This document shows positions 17,368 to 26,429 of a stretch of DNA of 64,000 nucleotides, piece by piece; position 1 is the first letter of the stretch, and each line of letters starts with the position of its first letter. Source of the DNA: Paraburkholderia flagellata (GTDB taxonomy: Bacteria; Pseudomonadota; Gammaproteobacteria; Burkholderiales; Burkholderiaceae). The position numbers and the translations under genes are program-made. The notes under the pieces were generated by a model. The model ran no database searches. It saw only the letters and a program-made list of their open reading frames with translations, and was not told the origin of the DNA. The stretch spans positions 930,001 through 994,000 of the forward strand of contig NZ_JAJEJT010000003.1 in assembly GCF_021390645.1 (NCBI RefSeq), read 5' to 3'.

Positions 17368-18572
17368 TTGGCCCTCAACGCGGAGAAGAGATCGACAAGG
17401 AGCGCGAGCACGAGAGCCGCGGCGCCGATGGCGAACAGGACGAGATAGTTGCCGCCGCTCGACGAGAACACAAACGACAGCCCGTAGGCCGCCACCGCCT
17501 GCATCACGGCGAAGCTCGTCGTGGCGCGGCTCCACGCGCCCTTCACGGCAGACGGATGATGCGCAAGCAACTCGTTCACGCGGCCGAGCACCAGCGGCAC
17601 GATGCCTGGTGTAAATGCGCCCATCAGCACGGCGGAGACCATGAGCCCTTGCGCGCCGAAAATGCCGATCGCCGGAATTGCGACCGCCACGGCCTGCACC
17701 AGATACGCCGCGCGCAACGCCGGACCGAAGCCCGCGCGGTCCGCGAGGTGGCCCGCCGCGAGCGGACCGACGATCGCGCCGATGCCGTACAGCACCCAAA
17801 ATTCGGCGCCCGCATCCACGCCGCGACCCAGCCCGCGCGCCACGTAATCGACGAGGAAGATCATGTGCGGCACGAGCCCCACGGCGTTCAGCCCGTATTC
17901 GGCATAGAGCGCGCGCAGCTTCGCGCGGGGGTAAGCCTTGGCGTGTTCGAAGCGCGAAGGCGCGTGAGCAGGTGCGGGCGCGCCATGCTCGGGCCAGCCG
18001 TTCCACGCCACGGCCGTGAGCAGCGCGGAGACGACGGCGAGTCCGAGCCACGTGGCCGTCAGGCCCTGGCGCAGCAGGATCGGCACGATCGTGCCCGATG
18101 CCGCGATGCCGAGCCCGATGCCCGTGAAGATGCCGCCGCTTGCGAAGCCGCGCCGCGCGGCCGGCACGTGCGCGAGGATCGTGGGTGCGGCGAGCACCAT
18201 CAGCGCGCCGCCCGAAAGGCCCGAGGCAAAGCGCCAGATGAAGAACCAGAGGAACGAAACGGGCACCGCACAGGCGACAAAGGCGAGGGTTGCGAGCAGC
18301 ATCATCGCGCGCAGCACGGTGGCGGGTCTGGCGGCGCGAACCATCGCGCCCGCGAGCAGCGCTCCAGCCAGATAGCCGCCGAGGTTCGCCGCGCCGAGGT
18401 AGGCGGCGGTCGAGGCTGGGAACCAATGTGCGCCGATGATGGCGGCCAGCAGCGGCGTGTAGGCGAAACGCGCGAGACCAATGCCGATGAGGCTTGCGCT
18501 GGCCCCGGCGAGCGTGCCCCGCCAGACGTTGTAGGCTGCACGCGCGGACGGATTCGAGACGGCTTGATGCAT
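17364..18572 (-). CDS. YbfB/YjiJ-family MFS transporter
   Basis: 402 residues from ATG 18572 (CAGGGAG upstream); a longer start at 18596 is less likely. Twelve predicted helices; first helix [20 protein letters not shown] is the hallmark of the YbfB/YjiJ group. Others: [60 protein letters not shown]. First gene of the MFS-MFS-nitronate monooxygenase operon, with a LysR gene upstream on the same strand. Confidence 0.9.
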   Translation of the reverse strand: MHQAVSNPSARAAYNVWRGTLAGASASLIGIGLARFAYTPLLAAIIGAHWFPASTAAYLGAANLGGYLAGALLAGAMVRAARPATVLRAMMLLATLAFVACAVPVSFLWFFIWRFASGLSGGALMVLAAPTILAHVPAARRGFASGGIFTGIGLGIAASGTIVPILLRQGLTATWLGLAVVSALLTAVAWNGWPEHGAPAPAHAPSRFEHAKAYPRAKLRALYAEYGLNAVGLVPHMIFLVDYVARGLGRGVDAGAEFWVLYGIGAIVGPLAAGHLADRAGFGPALRAAYLVQAVAVAIPAIGIFGAQGLMVSAVLMGAFTPGIVPLVLGRVNELLAHHPSAVKGAWSRATTSFAVMQAVAAYGLSFVFSSSGGNYLVLFAIGAAALVLALLVDLFSALRAK

Positions 18573-18706
18573 TACGACTCCCTGCAAGCGAGGCAATGAA
18601 TCACCTGCTGAAGATGGGAGTCAGTCTAGGTTAGATCGCTTGGCGAGAGAATCGCCGCGATACGGAAGTCATTCTTCCGCGCCGCGAACGAATGGACGAA
18701 TGTCGC

Positions 18707-19633
18707 TCAATCGGCGTCTGTAATGCGACGGGCCTGCTCGAAGTACTCGCGCAGCCGGGGCACGGCGAAATCGACGAAACTGCGCACCTTGGGCACCGAA
18801 AGGCGCCCGTGCGGCGTGACGAGATTCGCCGGCAGCGGCGCATGCTCGCTGTCGCGCAGGACGATCTTGAGCCTGCCCGCCTCGACCTCCTCGGCCACGT
18901 GGTAGGAAAAGAGCCGCGTGACGCCATGCCCCGCCACGGCCGAAGCCCGCGCCGCGCGTATCGTATTCACGATGAAGCGCGGCGAGAACTGCACGACCTG
19001 GGGCAGCGCCGTCTGGCGCGCCGCAGGGAAGCTCCACGAGTCGAGCCCGAAATGCGTCATCGAAATGATCGGGTGGCTCGCGAGATCGGCGGGCGCGTCG
19101 ATGGGCGGGTGCGTGGCGAGATAGTCGGGCGAAGCGACCACCACGCGCCGCACCTCGCCTACCGGAATGGCGACGAGCGTGGAGTCCTGCAAATGCGCAA
19201 TGCGCAACGCCACGTCGATACCCTCGTCGATGAGGCTCGCGGGCCGGTCGAGCAGATGCAGGCGGATCGACACCTCGGGGTTGCGGTCGATGAACTCATC
19301 GATCATCGGGCCCAGCACCTCTTCGCCCACGGCCACCGCCGCCGTCACGCCGAGCAGGCCGCGCGGCGCCGAGCGCTCGTCGGCGGCGAGCAGGTCGGCC
19401 TCCTCGAGATCGGCGAGAATGCGCCGGCACGCCAGCGCATAGCGCTCGCCCGCATCGCTCAGCCGGATCGTGCGCGTGGTGCGATACAAGAGCGGCGTGC
19501 CCGTGTGCTCCTCCAGAAACGCAATGGCCCGGCTCACCGCCGCGGGCGAGCGGCCCAGCCGGCGGCCCGCGGCCGCGAGACTTCCCTCGTCGAGCGTGGC
19601 GACGAAAACCTTCATGGCGTCGATTCGGTCCAT
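18707..19633 (-). CDS. LysR-family transcriptional regulator
   Basis: 308 residues. HTH at about 1-60 (MDRIDAMKVFVATLDEGSLA, AAVSRAIAFLEEHTGTPLLY), effector domain about 90-295 (GLLGVTAAVAVGEEVLGPMI, EGIDVALRIAHLQDSTLVAI). It lies 134 nt upstream of the MFS-MFS-NMO operon in the same direction, and divergent from the exported-protein gene at 19746; either could be its target. Confidence 0.92.
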   Translation of the reverse strand: MDRIDAMKVFVATLDEGSLAAAGRRLGRSPAAVSRAIAFLEEHTGTPLLYRTTRTIRLSDAGERYALACRRILADLEEADLLAADERSAPRGLLGVTAAVAVGEEVLGPMIDEFIDRNPEVSIRLHLLDRPASLIDEGIDVALRIAHLQDSTLVAIPVGEVRRVVVASPDYLATHPPIDAPADLASHPIISMTHFGLDSWSFPAARQTALPQVVQFSPRFIVNTIRAARASAVAGHGVTRLFSYHVAEEVEAGRLKIVLRDSEHAPLPANLVTPHGRLSVPKVRSFVDFAVPRLREYFEQARRITDAD

Positions 19634-19745
19634 TGCGCGTTCTGGTTTGGGGCGTCGTTTCGCTCTGTGAATGCCGCGTCGATCTTAGCGGATTACGCGC
19701 AAGCGTTAAAATCGCCGATTCCACTCTTGCGGCAAAAGAACACTC

Positions 19746-20150
19746 ATGAAGTGCCTCACCCTCTCGTCTGTCTTCGCTGCCATGGCTCTGGCCACCATTC
19801 CCGCCGTTGCCCAAACGTCGTCGGCCGATTCGAATTCGAAGCGCGATTGTGCAATCGGCTACGTGACGGGCGTTGCAGGCTCGGCGCAAAGCGTGCGCGA
19901 CTATCTGGCCACGCCGGAGCGTGACCGAATCCGCTACCTCAAGGAAAACGATATTCAATGCAAGGTCGCCGACGACGACAGTCACGCGTCCGGCTGCACG
20001 GGCGTCACGCTGTTGAAGAACGAGAAGGTGAGCGTGTACGACGATAGCGACCCTGCTACCACCGCTATCGTCGTGCGCGTGGAACTCGATCGCGGAACCT
20101 ACCCCGTGATCATCGTCGCGCCCAAAAACGAGGTGAAGTGCGACGAGTGA
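19746..20150 (+). CDS. exported protein of unknown function
   Basis: 134 residues. Signal peptide ending near AVAQ (residue 23), then a mature part of about 110 residues with four cysteines (CAIGYVTG, IQCKVAD, GCTGVTLL, VKCDE) that could make two disulfides. Conserved-looking segment SAQSVRDYLATPERDRIRYL. No family recognised. Divergent from a LysR gene and convergent with the LDH2 gene, 11 nt apart. Confidence 0.7.
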   Translation: MKCLTLSSVFAAMALATIPAVAQTSSADSNSKRDCAIGYVTGVAGSAQSVRDYLATPERDRIRYLKENDIQCKVADDDSHASGCTGVTLLKNEKVSVYDDSDPATTAIVVRVELDRGTYPVIIVAPKNEVKCDE

Positions 20151-20161
20151 GCGGCACGCAG

Positions 20162-21280
20162 TTAGCGCGAGTTGCGCTCGCACGCCGCGATTTGCGCATC
20201 AGTGACGCCCGCCGTGCGCGCGGCATCGACGATCTGCGCCCAGCTCGTCGCATCCACCGGAATGCCGCGCGCCTCGCGCGCACGCCGCGTCGCGTCCTCG
20301 CGCTCGCCGGGCAGCAGGATCTCATCCACACCTGCCGCGCGCCGCGTGGCCTTTAGCCACTCGACAAACGCGAGCGCTTCATCCTCGCGCGACGGCGCGT
20401 CGAACGCCGCCGGATCGACGATCACCGACATCATGCAATTGACGATCGCGTGCGTGGAAACGATGGTTTGCTCGCGCGTCGTGAAGCCGCCCGAGAGCGC
20501 GCCCGCCAGAATCTCGCACATCGCGGCAAGCCCCGAACCCTTGTGCCCCGCCACCGCGCCGCCGAATGCGCGCAGCGCGCCATGCTGCGTGTCGCTGAAC
20601 AACGCGCCGGGGTCGCGCGTGGGGCGGCCGTCGCTGTCGATCAACGCGTCGGCCGGCACATCCACGCCTTTGTTGTAAGCCACGCGCACTTTGCCAGCGG
20701 CAATTGCACTCGTGGCGAAGTCGAGCACGAGCGGCGAGCGCCCCTCGAGCGGAAACGCCGCGCAAAACGGATTGGTGCCGAAGCGCCTGTCGATACCGCC
20801 GAACGGCGCGACGAGCGGATCGCCCGCGACGTTGACGAAGTGGAACGACACTAGCCCGGCGCGCGCGCATTGCTCCGCCCAGTGCCCGATACGTCCGATG
20901 TGATGGGCATTGCGCAGGCCGAGCGCGCACACGCCGAGCGACTTCGCACGCTCGATGCCGCGCTCCATCGCTTCGAACGCCGTGACTTGCCCGAAGCCGC
21001 GCCCGGCTTCGATCGTGAGCACCGCGCCCGCGTCGCGCGCGACCTGCGCATGCGCGTTCAGTTTGAGTTCGCCTTCGCGGCACGCCAGCATATAGCGCGG
21101 AATCATGCCCACACCGTGCGAGTCGTGCCCCGCGAGATTCGCTTCGACGAGATGGTCGGCAACCAGCGTGGCCTCGCGCGCCTCGCTGCCGGCCGCGCGC
21201 CATATGGCGACGACGAAGGCATGCAGCGCGCGAGCCTCGACAACGACTTCTGAACCTTTTGCAGCAGTGGCATTCGACAT
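20162..21280 (-). CDS. LDH2-family malate/lactate/ureidoglycolate-type dehydrogenase
   Basis: 372 residues from ATG 21280. NAD(P)-dependent LDH2/MDH2 fold: ADHLVEANLAGHDSHGVGMI (with the conserved GHxSHG catalytic His), LGLRNAHHIGRIGHWAEQCA, FVNVAGDPLVAPFGGIDRRF, GTNPFCAAFPLEG, DFATSAIAAGKVRVAYNKG, GAVAGHKGSGLAAMCEILAG. Enzymes of this family reduce or oxidise 2-hydroxy acids such as sugar-acid intermediates. It is the last gene of the sugar-acid operon, about 40 nt after the MFS carrier. Confidence 0.92.
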   Translation of the reverse strand: MSNATAAKGSEVVVEARALHAFVVAIWRAAGSEAREATLVADHLVEANLAGHDSHGVGMIPRYMLACREGELKLNAHAQVARDAGAVLTIEAGRGFGQVTAFEAMERGIERAKSLGVCALGLRNAHHIGRIGHWAEQCARAGLVSFHFVNVAGDPLVAPFGGIDRRFGTNPFCAAFPLEGRSPLVLDFATSAIAAGKVRVAYNKGVDVPADALIDSDGRPTRDPGALFSDTQHGALRAFGGAVAGHKGSGLAAMCEILAGALSGGFTTREQTIVSTHAIVNCMMSVIVDPAAFDAPSREDEALAFVEWLKATRRAAGVDEILLPGEREDATRRAREARGIPVDATSWAQIVDAARTAGVTDAQIAACERNSR

Positions 21281-21321
21281 GTACGTGACCCTGTGTTTGG
21301 CTGCGGAGTAAGAGGCGGCGC

Positions 21322-22596
21322 TCAGGTGCGCGGCGCGTAAGCCGATTCGTCGACACCGATGGGCTCGGGCGCCTGCAGCGGCTCGATGCGTCCGACAATC
21401 ACAAGATAGCTCACCGCGCCGAGCACGCAAAACCCGCCGGCGACAACGAGCGGAATCGTGAAGGAGCCGCGCGTGAGTTGCAGCATCACGCCTGTAAACG
21501 TCGTAAGCGCGATGCCTGCGAGATTCGATGCGAAGTTCTGGATGCCTGCCAGCGAGGCGACGTGACGTGGCGTGGGCGCGACGTCGGCTGGCAGCGACCA
21601 GATGCTGGCCGCGGCGGCCGCGAGGCTTCCATAAGCAATCGCGAAGAGCGCGAGCATTACATAGACATCCTTAACAATGCCAGTGAGCGTGATGACGGAA
21701 GAAAGCAGCATGCCGCCGACAATGCACGTCTTGCGCGCGGCCGTGAGGCTCCAGCCGCGCTTGACCAGTGTGTCGGAAAGCCAGCCGCCCAGCCAGCCAC
21801 CAGGTATCGACGCAATGGCGGGCAAGGTGCCGAGCGTACCAAGCGACTTGAGCGAGAAACCGCGCGCTTCCACGAGATAGCTCGGGAACCACGTAATGAA
21901 GAAGTAAATCACGAAGTTCAGGCAGAAGAACCCCAGCATCATGCCCCACACGGTGCGGTAGCGGAACAACCCGCTCCAGCGTATCGAGGCGGCGGCCGGC
22001 ACGGGGGCGCGCGGCTGATCGAGTGCCGCGCGCGCCTCAGGTTCCCGATACAGCACGACCCACCCCACGATCCACACGAGCCCAAGTGCACCGGTAATCA
22101 CAAACGACGCCTTCCAGCCCCACGCGGCCATGATCGCGGCGACGAGCGGCAGCGACAGTGCGGAGCCCACGCGCGAGCCGCTGTCGAATATGCTCGTGGC
22201 GAGCGCGCGTTCTTCGCGCGAAAACCACTGGCTAACGAGCTTCGCGCACGATGGATACGCACCGGCTTCGCCCGCGCCGAGCATGAGCCGGCAGCCGAAC
22301 ATCGCCGCGAAGCCGCTCGCTGCAGCGGTGGCCGCGGTGAACACCGACCACCAGCCCACGGCGAACGGCAACGCGATGCGCGCGCCGGCCCGGTCGACGA
22401 ACCAGCCGTAGGGCAGTTGCATCACGGCGTAAGTCCAGAAGAAGCCGCTCAGCAGCAGCCCCATGGCAGCAGGACCGATGCCAAGGTCCTTCATGATGTG
22501 CGGAGCGGCGACCGCGAGATTGGCGCGGTCGATGTAGTTCACTGCGATCGCCAGAAAACAGAAGAAAATGACCAGCCAGCGCGTTTTTTCCTTCAT
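21322..22596 (-). CDS. MFS anion:cation symporter, sugar-acid/hexuronate type
   Basis: 424 residues; ATG 22596 chosen for the AGAAGGAG ribosome site. Opens with RWLVIFFCFLAIAVNYIDRA, the signature of ACS-family carriers (galactonate, glucarate, hexuronate). Further motifs: YGWFVDRAGARIALPFAVGW, FGCRLMLGAGEAGAYPSCAK, TSIFDSGSRVGSAL. Twelve membrane segments. Likely brings in the sugar acid degraded by the adjacent dehydratase, lactonase and dehydrogenase. Confidence 0.92.
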   Translation of the reverse strand: MKEKTRWLVIFFCFLAIAVNYIDRANLAVAAPHIMKDLGIGPAAMGLLLSGFFWTYAVMQLPYGWFVDRAGARIALPFAVGWWSVFTAATAAASGFAAMFGCRLMLGAGEAGAYPSCAKLVSQWFSREERALATSIFDSGSRVGSALSLPLVAAIMAAWGWKASFVITGALGLVWIVGWVVLYREPEARAALDQPRAPVPAAASIRWSGLFRYRTVWGMMLGFFCLNFVIYFFITWFPSYLVEARGFSLKSLGTLGTLPAIASIPGGWLGGWLSDTLVKRGWSLTAARKTCIVGGMLLSSVITLTGIVKDVYVMLALFAIAYGSLAAAAASIWSLPADVAPTPRHVASLAGIQNFASNLAGIALTTFTGVMLQLTRGSFTIPLVVAGGFCVLGAVSYLVIVGRIEPLQAPEPIGVDESAYAPRT

Positions 22597-22667
22597 CGAA
22601 AGCACTCCTTCTGAATGTGGCGTCGCTTCCCCATCGAGTTACGGCGCCTGTCCGAATCGCCTCCGCT

Positions 22668-24215
22668 CTACATGACCGCCCCCAGATGCCAAGGCACGAA
22701 TTCGTTCTGGCCGTAGCCGTGCAGTTCGCTCTTCGTGCGTTGCCCGGAGGCCGTCGCGAGCATCAGCTCGAAGATCGCGGCGCCCGTCTCGTTCACGCTT
22801 TGCTCGCCATCCAGAATGCGGCCGCAGTTCAGGTCGATGTCCTCTTCCTGGCGTCGCCAGAGCGCGCTGTTCGTGCCTAGCTTGAGCGAGGGCGAAGGCG
22901 CGCAGCCGTAGGCGGAGCCGCGGCCCGTCGTGAAGCAGATGAGATTGGCGCCGCCCGCCACCTGCCCCGTGGCGGACACAGGGTCGTATCCTGGCGTATC
23001 CATGAACACGAGCCCCTGAGCGCGCACGGGCTGCGCATACTCGTAGGTTTCAACGAGCCGCGTCGTGCCGCCTTTCGCCACCGCGCCGAGCGACTTTTCG
23101 AGAATCGTCGTGAGGCCGCCCGCCTTGTTGCCGGCGGACGGGTTGTTGTTCATGTTCGCTTCCATGCGCGCGCAATACGCTTCCCACCAGCGAATGCGCG
23201 CCACCAGCTTTTCGCCCACTTCTCGCGACGCCGCACGCCGCGTGAGCAGATGCTCGGCACCGTAGATTTCAGGCGTTTCAGAGAGGATTGCCGTGCCGCC
23301 GTGCGTGACCAGCCTGTCCACGGCAGCACCGAGCGCCGGGTTCGCGGAAATGCCGGAGTAGCCGTCCGAGCCGCCGCACTGCAAGCCGACCATCAGGTGA
23401 CGCGCATCCACCGGCTCGCGCGTCACGCGATTCGCATCGGCCAGCAATGCACGCACCTGGTCGATGCCCGCTGCAACCGTGCGCGCGGTGCCGCCCGTCT
23501 GCTGGATCGTCATGGTCGAAAGGCGCGCGCCGCGCTCCAGTTGCTCGGCTTCCACGAGACCGTCGATCTGGTTCGTTTCGCAGCCAAGGCCAACGATCAG
23601 CACTGCGTAGAAGTTGGCGTGCCGCGCATAACCCGCGAGCGTGCGGCGCAACACCGTAATGGGCTCGCCCTCCGCCGCGAGCGCACACCCTTCGCCGTGT
23701 GTGAGCGCCACCACGCCGTCCACGTTAGGGAACGCTTCGAGCGCTTCGGGGTGGATGTCGCGGCGGAAGTGATCGGCAATCGCGCGCGCAACCGTGGCCG
23801 AGCAGTTGACCGAAGTGAGGATGCCTATGTAATTGCGCGTGGCGACGCGACCATCCGCGCGCCGGATGCCAAGAAACGTGGCAGGTTGTGCAGCCGCGGG
23901 CGTTTCGTGCGCGTCCACGCCGAATGCGTAGTCGCGCTCGAAATCGCCCATCGAGAGATTCTGGGTATGCACGTGTTCGCCACGGCGGATCGGCCGGCTC
24001 GCGAAGCCGATGATCTGTCCGTAGCGGCGCACTGGCTCGCCTTGGTCGATGTCGCGCAGCGCGACCTTGTGGCCAGGCGGAATCATGCCCGCGACCGTGT
24101 GATCGCCAAAGAGCGTCGAGCCGGGCATCAACTGCCCGCGCGCGATGGCAACGTCGTCGCGCCGATCGAGGAGAATGAGCGCGGCCGAAAGCAGAGCAGG
24201 GTCGAGAAGTGTCAT
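22668..24215 (-). CDS. UxaA/GarD-family sugar-acid dehydratase
   Basis: 515 residues, full-length fused form. N-terminal SAF domain at about 15-95 (VAIARGQLMPGSTLFGDHTV, PPGHKVALRDIDQGEPVRRY) and the altronate/galactarate dehydratase core after about 110: RADGRVATRNYIGILTSVNC, HGEGCALA, LIVGLGCETNQIDGLVEAE, VGLQCGGSDGYSGISANPAL, NNNPSAGNKAGGLTTILEKS, GYDPVSATGQVAGGANLICF. Fe-dependent dehydration of altronate, galactarate or a similar acid. Which acid cannot be decided from sequence alone. Its start overlaps the lactonase stop by 4 nt. Confidence 0.93.
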   Translation of the reverse strand: MTLLDPALLSAALILLDRRDDVAIARGQLMPGSTLFGDHTVAGMIPPGHKVALRDIDQGEPVRRYGQIIGFASRPIRRGEHVHTQNLSMGDFERDYAFGVDAHETPAAAQPATFLGIRRADGRVATRNYIGILTSVNCSATVARAIADHFRRDIHPEALEAFPNVDGVVALTHGEGCALAAEGEPITVLRRTLAGYARHANFYAVLIVGLGCETNQIDGLVEAEQLERGARLSTMTIQQTGGTARTVAAGIDQVRALLADANRVTREPVDARHLMVGLQCGGSDGYSGISANPALGAAVDRLVTHGGTAILSETPEIYGAEHLLTRRAASREVGEKLVARIRWWEAYCARMEANMNNNPSAGNKAGGLTTILEKSLGAVAKGGTTRLVETYEYAQPVRAQGLVFMDTPGYDPVSATGQVAGGANLICFTTGRGSAYGCAPSPSLKLGTNSALWRRQEEDIDLNCGRILDGEQSVNETGAAIFELMLATASGQRTKSELHGYGQNEFVPWHLGAVM

Positions 24216-25132
24216 AGCCGGTTTCCCTGGGAAGCGCCGCGCACGCCGACGTAAAGCGAGTACAGCGATGTGTTGGCTGCAATGAACAAGCGATTGCGAT
24301 TCGGGCCGCCGAACACGAGATTCGCGACCGTTTCCGGCACGAGGATCTTGCCGAGCAGCGTTGCGTCGGGCGCATAGCAGTGGATGCCGTCTCCCGCGCT
24401 CGTCCAGACGTTGCCGTACTCGTCCACGCGCATGCCGTCGGGCACGCCGGGCGCCACTTCCGCGAACACCCGGCCGTTGTGCAACCCGCCGTGCGCGTCC
24501 ACGTCGAATACGCGGATGTGATGCGGGCCGGCCTCGATATGCGACGCGCCCGAATCGGCCACGTAAAGCCGCGATTCATCCGGCGAGAATGCGAGGCCGT
24601 TGGGCTTCACGAAGTCGTCGGCCACGCGCTGCACCACGCCCGTATCGGGCGCCACGCGATAGACATGGCAGCCGCCGATCTCGCTCGGCGCGCGATAGCC
24701 CTCGTAGTCGCCGAGAATGCCGTAGTCGGGGTCGGTGAACCAGATCGAGCCGTCCGAATGCACGATCACGTCGTTGGGCGAATTGAGCCGATGCCCCTCG
24801 AAGCGATCGGCAATGACGGCGATGCGTCCGTCGTGCTCCGTGCGCGTGACACGGCGCGTGCCGTGCTCGCAGGTCACGAGCCGGCATTCGCGGTCAAGCG
24901 TGTTGCCGTTGCTGAAATTCGAATTCGCGCGGAAGACGCCCGTGCCGATGCCGGGCACCCAGCGCATCATCCGGTTGTTGGGAATGTCGCTCCAGACGAG
25001 AAAGTCGCCGGCGGGAAACCACACCGGCCCCTCCGCCCACATGCAGCCGCCCGCGAGCTTCTCGAACTGCGCGTTGGGCTGCAACAGCATGCGAAAGCGC
25101 GCATCGTGGATTTCGTATTCGTGGGGATTCAT
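24212..25132 (-). CDS. SMP-30/gluconolactonase family lactonase
   Basis: 306 residues, six-bladed propeller of the SMP-30 family. Metal-site-like motifs: GGCMWAEGPVWFPAGDFLVW (E in AEGP), SPNDVIVHSDGSIWFTDPDY, VKPNGLAFSPDESRLYVADS and GVPDGMRVDEYGNVWTSAGD (the DG of the fourth ligand). It hydrolyses a sugar-acid lactone. First gene of the four-gene operon (lactonase, dehydratase, carrier, dehydrogenase); overlaps the dehydratase by ATGA. Confidence 0.93.
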   Translation of the reverse strand: MNPHEYEIHDARFRMLLQPNAQFEKLAGGCMWAEGPVWFPAGDFLVWSDIPNNRMMRWVPGIGTGVFRANSNFSNGNTLDRECRLVTCEHGTRRVTRTEHDGRIAVIADRFEGHRLNSPNDVIVHSDGSIWFTDPDYGILGDYEGYRAPSEIGGCHVYRVAPDTGVVQRVADDFVKPNGLAFSPDESRLYVADSGASHIEAGPHHIRVFDVDAHGGLHNGRVFAEVAPGVPDGMRVDEYGNVWTSAGDGIHCYAPDATLLGKILVPETVANLVFGGPNRNRLFIAANTSLYSLYVGVRGASQGNRL

Positions 25133-25295
25133 CGTTCCGGCCTCGTACCGTCAGAGTCAGGTCACGGCGAAGCGCGTGACCCGTCGCTCACTGCCGCGCC
25201 GGTTTATTAAATACTAGTTGAATAGGCCTGTGAAGATTTTCTTCAAGCGCCTGGAATGTGGTTTACCCGTGCTTACCCGCCAGAGCGCCCGGCAA

Positions 25296-25649
25296 TCAGC
25301 TTGGGTCGAAAGCCTGGTCCAGGTCGTAGGCGAGCAGGAAGATGCAGCCCGTATCGCTATGGAAATCCACGTCGACGGTGCCCTGTGCGGCGACACCCGC
25401 GTAGCCCGCCGGTAGCCGCAGTCCGTTCTGCACGGCCTCGCCTTCGAGCACGTAGATGAACTCGGGGCCGGTATGGCGGTGCGTGGGAAACGTTGCGCCC
25501 GCAGCGAACCGGACCAGTTGCATGGCACGGCCATCTGCCTTGCCGAGGTTCTTCACCTCCACGCCATGAGCGAAACGTGAGGGCACCCATGGCGGGCTCG
25601 CGGAATCGACGAATGAAAAGCCTGGCGCAAGCGGAGGGCCGTTTGCCAT
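25296..25649 (-). CDS. cupin-domain protein
   Basis: 117 residues from ATG 25649 (AAGGGGCACC upstream). Single cupin: motif 1 ATFPTHRHTGPEFIYVLEGE (His-x-His-x...Glu) and a motif-2 region FHSDTGCIFLLAYD. ChrR-like cupin appearance. Starts 19 nt after paiB stop on the same strand, so cotranscribed. Metal-dependent enzyme or small-molecule sensor; substrate unknown. Confidence 0.85.
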   Translation of the reverse strand: MANGPPLAPGFSFVDSASPPWVPSRFAHGVEVKNLGKADGRAMQLVRFAAGATFPTHRHTGPEFIYVLEGEAVQNGLRLPAGYAGVAAQGTVDVDFHSDTGCIFLLAYDLDQAFDPS

Positions 25650-25668
25650 AAGGTGCCCCTTGTATGCG

Positions 25669-26307
25669 CTATTGCGCCTTTTGGTCGGCAGCGGCAAGCA
25701 TGGCGTCGCTGATGCGGGACTCGCCGCTCGATTTGAGTGCTTCGCCCGCGCCGCGAATATCGCGCTCTTCCTTGTTCTGACTGAGCTTGCTCTTGCCGAC
25801 CAGACGCGTGATCTCGATCTCCACGCCGACGATCATCTTGACGAGCGTGTCCGTGTAGTCCTTGGGCGCGTCGGCCATTTTCCAGGGTTTGGGCTGCGTG
25901 GCTTCGTGCGTGCGCGTCAAGCGGCCGATCACGCCGCGCACGTAGCGCTCGTCGTCGAGAATCTTGATGCGCCCATGAGCATGCACGACCACGTAGTTCC
26001 ATGTGGGCACCTGCTTGTGCGCTTCGTGCTTGCTCGGATACCAGTTCGGCGAGATATACGCGTCGCCCGCGCGGAAGATCACGAGCACTTCGTCGCCATT
26101 CGCCACGTCCTGCCAAACCGGATTGGCCCGCGCAACGTGCGCGCGCAAGATGCCCAGTTCGCCTTCGCCCGCCGCGAGTTCAAAGGGAATGTGGTTGGCA
26201 TCGAGCCCGCTTTTTCCCTGCGTGACCAAGGTGCCGAACGGATGTTGGGCAATGCAGTCATGCAGGACGTCCTTGCGGTTTTCGGCGAAATGGGCTGGTA
26301 CGTACAT
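25669..26307 (-). CDS. paiB: PaiB-family FMN-binding regulator
   Basis: 212 residues; MYVPAHFAENRKDVLHDCIA is the family's standard start, so ATG 26307 is used (a start at 26358 is possible). Other motifs: PFGTLVTQGKSGLDANHIPF, HVARANPVWQ, AYISPNWYPSKHEAHKQVPT, WNYVVVHAHGRIKI. PaiB proteins are FMN/heme-binding split-barrel proteins, first described as repressors in Bacillus; their action in proteobacteria is less clear. Divergent from a MocR regulator and followed by a cupin. Confidence 0.92.
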   Translation of the reverse strand: MYVPAHFAENRKDVLHDCIAQHPFGTLVTQGKSGLDANHIPFELAAGEGELGILRAHVARANPVWQDVANGDEVLVIFRAGDAYISPNWYPSKHEAHKQVPTWNYVVVHAHGRIKILDDERYVRGVIGRLTRTHEATQPKPWKMADAPKDYTDTLVKMIVGVEIEITRLVGKSKLSQNKEERDIRGAGEALKSSGESRISDAMLAAADQKAQ

Positions 26308-26380
26308 GCGTGTGTCCCTGCTCGTAAGGTGAATGGATGACGTGGCCCGCGCTGCCACAAGGCCAAGTTTGCACCAAAAG

Positions 26381-26408
26381 TGGTTTATCCTATAGATCCA
26401 GTTTATTT
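26381..26408. promoter_or_regulatory. candidate MocR operator, direct repeats
   Basis: Two similar decamers, TGGTTTATCC (26381-26390) and CAGTTTATTT (26399-26408), share GTTTAT in the same orientation with 18-bp spacing, in the 122-nt divergent gap between paiB and the MocR gene. MocR/PdxR factors commonly bind such direct repeats. Inference only. Confidence 0.35.
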
Positions 26409-26429
26409 AAGTTCCAGTGAACCAGAATC

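Noticed and set aside
16087..18426. A 779-codon open frame that seems to fuse two MFS proteins
   Set aside because: The first part is a shadow of the upstream YbfB-type carrier; the true second carrier starts at GTG 17367 with a 4-nt overlap.
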